A program made the position numbers and the translations under genes. DNA of 40,931 nt. It comes from Gemmatimonadota bacterium. GTDB lineage: Bacteria > Gemmatimonadota > Gemmatimonadetes > Longimicrobiales > Gaopeijiaceae. The notes beneath the pieces were generated by a model. That model was not told the origin of the DNA and ran no database searches. It was given only the letters and a program-made list of their open reading frames with translations. The stretch covers positions 73,339-114,269 of the forward strand of contig PBFD01000004.1 of the NCBI GenBank assembly GCA_002718595.1, given 5' to 3'. This document shows positions 39,957 to 40,931 of this stretch, one piece after another; position 1 is the stretch's first letter, and each line of letters starts with the position of its first letter.

Positions 39957-40931
39957 ATGTTTTTACGACTCTGCTGTGCTCTGCTCACTATAACAGCCCT
40001 TTACGCTTCCTCGGGCTGTACTGATCCAAGTACCCAGACCGACTCGCAAACGGTGACAGAGCTACCTTTTCCGGACAACCCTGATTTGTGGCCCTCAATT
40101 CGTCAAGAGCGGATTCGTACACTGCTCGGACCCGCTATGGCCAGAGCGGGTGTAGATGCTTGGATCGTACTCGCCAGGGAGAATGCAAATGACCCAATCG
40201 CATCGCACCTTGGAGCCGAAAATGCTGGCAGTTTAGCAGCCTTCCTTTTCTTCGCTGATGCCGAAGGAAACCTCGAGTCGTTAGCGATATCGCCAGAAAC
40301 GGAAGCCACTGCCCTGTCTGAGGTGAGCCCACTCGATGATGTCCGCTCAGTGCCTAGAGGAACAAGTATGTACAGGGCGGCTGCAGACGAACTCAGGAAT
40401 CGTAATCCTCGATCAATCGCTGTGAACAGTAGCAATCGCAACATCGCAGATGGGCTTTCTTACACTCAGCGGGTTGCACTTGAAGAGGCTTTGGGCTCAA
40501 CGCTATCCAGTCGACTGGTTTCTTCAGAGGAAATTGTCATCGAGTGGCTGTCGGTGAAACTGCCCCAAGAGGTCGAGATCATGCGGAGGGCAGCCAAACT
40601 AACCGAGCAACTGGAGCTCGAGGCATACGATCAGGTCGTACCCGGTGAAACTACTGACGCAGATCTGGCCAGATTTCTTAAGACTCGCATGGCGGAGCTC
40701 GGTGTGGTCGACGGGTGGGCACCAGACCAAAACCCGAACGTCAATTCGGGACCGGACCGAGGACACTCACACTCGACTGAAAAGGTCATTATGCCTGGAG
40801 ACGTGATTCAGACAGACTTCGGGATCCGTGTGCATGGAATGTGGGTTTCGGACATCCAGCGATTCGCCTACGTGCTGCGCTCAGGCGAATCAGAGGCACC
40901 TCCTGAGGTAAGGGCTCGCTGGGAGTACGCA
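39957..40931 (+). CDS. M24-family (Xaa-Pro aminopeptidase-like) lipoprotein, 3' end cut by window edge
   Basis: A protein open to the right edge, 325 codons so far. It has a lipoprotein-like signal (MFLRLCCALLTITALYASSGC, Cys21 when read in two pieces), an N-terminal creatinase-like domain (about 45-195) and the start of the metallopeptidase pita-bread domain: KLPQEVEIMRRAAKLTEQLE, then HSHSTEKVIMPGDVIQTDFG with the first metal Asp and VSDIQRFAYVL with the second. It would remove N-terminal residues before proline or cleave related dipeptides. Six lines of 60 bases I tallied average about 57% G+C against 43-47% in two lines of the PQQ gene, so it may be a recent arrival. No clear Shine-Dalgarno precedes the ATG. 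Confidence 0.85.
   Translation, partial: MFLRLCCALLTITALYASSGCTDPSTQTDSQTVTELPFPDNPDLWPSIRQERIRTLLGPAMARAGVDAWIVLARENANDPIASHLGAENAGSLAAFLFFADAEGNLESLAISPETEATALSEVSPLDDVRSVPRGTSMYRAAADELRNRNPRSIAVNSSNRNIADGLSYTQRVALEEALGSTLSSRLVSSEEIVIEWLSVKLPQEVEIMRRAAKLTEQLELEAYDQVVPGETTDADLARFLKTRMAELGVVDGWAPDQNPNVNSGPDRGHSHSTEKVIMPGDVIQTDFGIRVHGMWVSDIQRFAYVLRSGESEAPPEVRARWEYA

Overview
The window looks like a stretch of chromosome from a free-living Gram-negative bacterium. Many products carry Sec signal peptides (often ending ...AQ), lipoprotein signals or a twin-arginine signal. There is an outer-membrane barrel, c-type cytochromes and periplasmic quinoprotein or molybdenum enzymes. Shine-Dalgarno sites are strong (GGAGG-type) and TTG/GTG starts are common. 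The mix of secreted c-type cytochrome, PQQ dehydrogenase, creatininase-like, amidase, D-aminoacylase-like and gamma-glutamyltransferase enzymes resembles uncultured marine Gemmatimonadota or Acidobacteriota-like lineages. That placement is a low-confidence impression from gene content. Base composition in lines I tallied is roughly mid-40s to 50% G+C, except the last gene, which is clearly higher. I saw no rRNA, tRNA, CRISPR array, insertion sequence or prophage. No gene-free stretch exceeds about 300 bases.

Layout. 0-0.8 kb: end of a MORN-repeat protein and a small membrane protein. 0.8-4.6 kb: an iron locus. feoA-feoB plus a DUF2177-like membrane protein run leftward, and a secreted double-domain CbiX/SirB-like chelatase homologue runs rightward. 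The intergenic region holds two good Fur-box matches. 4.6-7.1 kb: an NHL-repeat lipoprotein and three tandem paralogous four-helix membrane proteins of unknown function, closed by a clear intrinsic terminator. 7.3-11 kb: an MFS transporter, then a compact run of three secreted unknowns and a methyltransferase. 11-15 kb: a 59-residue small ORF, a diheme cytochrome c lipoprotein, a CarH-type B12 photoreceptor repressor (Wx9EH motif present) divergent from a fasciclin-domain protein, a small acidic membrane protein, and an Hsp20 with a sigma-54-like promoter. 15-18.4 kb: amidase lipoprotein, small membrane protein, outer-membrane barrel. 18.4-22.1 kb (leftward): proline synthesis proB-proA and a trans-sulfuration PLP enzyme. 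22.4-28.2 kb (rightward): Tat-exported molybdenum oxidoreductase, dienelactone hydrolase, nucleotidyltransferase, D-aminoacylase-like amidohydrolase, second MORN protein, alpha/beta hydrolase. 28.3-31.3 kb (leftward): SLC13 permease, methyltransferase, cupin. 31.5-40.9 kb (rightward): monoheme cytochrome fused to a PHM-like domain, creatininase-like protein, secreted unknown, third MORN protein, NTF2-like lipoprotein, gamma-glutamyltransferase, PQQ dehydrogenase, and a right-truncated M24 peptidase lipoprotein.

How it fits together. Iron uptake (FeoAB) is probably co-controlled by Fur with an exported chelatase-like protein that may handle metal or tetrapyrrole outside the cytoplasm. The CarH-FAS1-cytochrome block looks like a light/B12-responsive surface or redox module. 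The right half is dominated by exported enzymes that could break down peptides, amides and alcohols and pass electrons to cytochrome c. The most promising undescribed items are the three-paralogue membrane operon, the Fur-flanked secreted tandem chelatase and the CarH/fasciclin arrangement.
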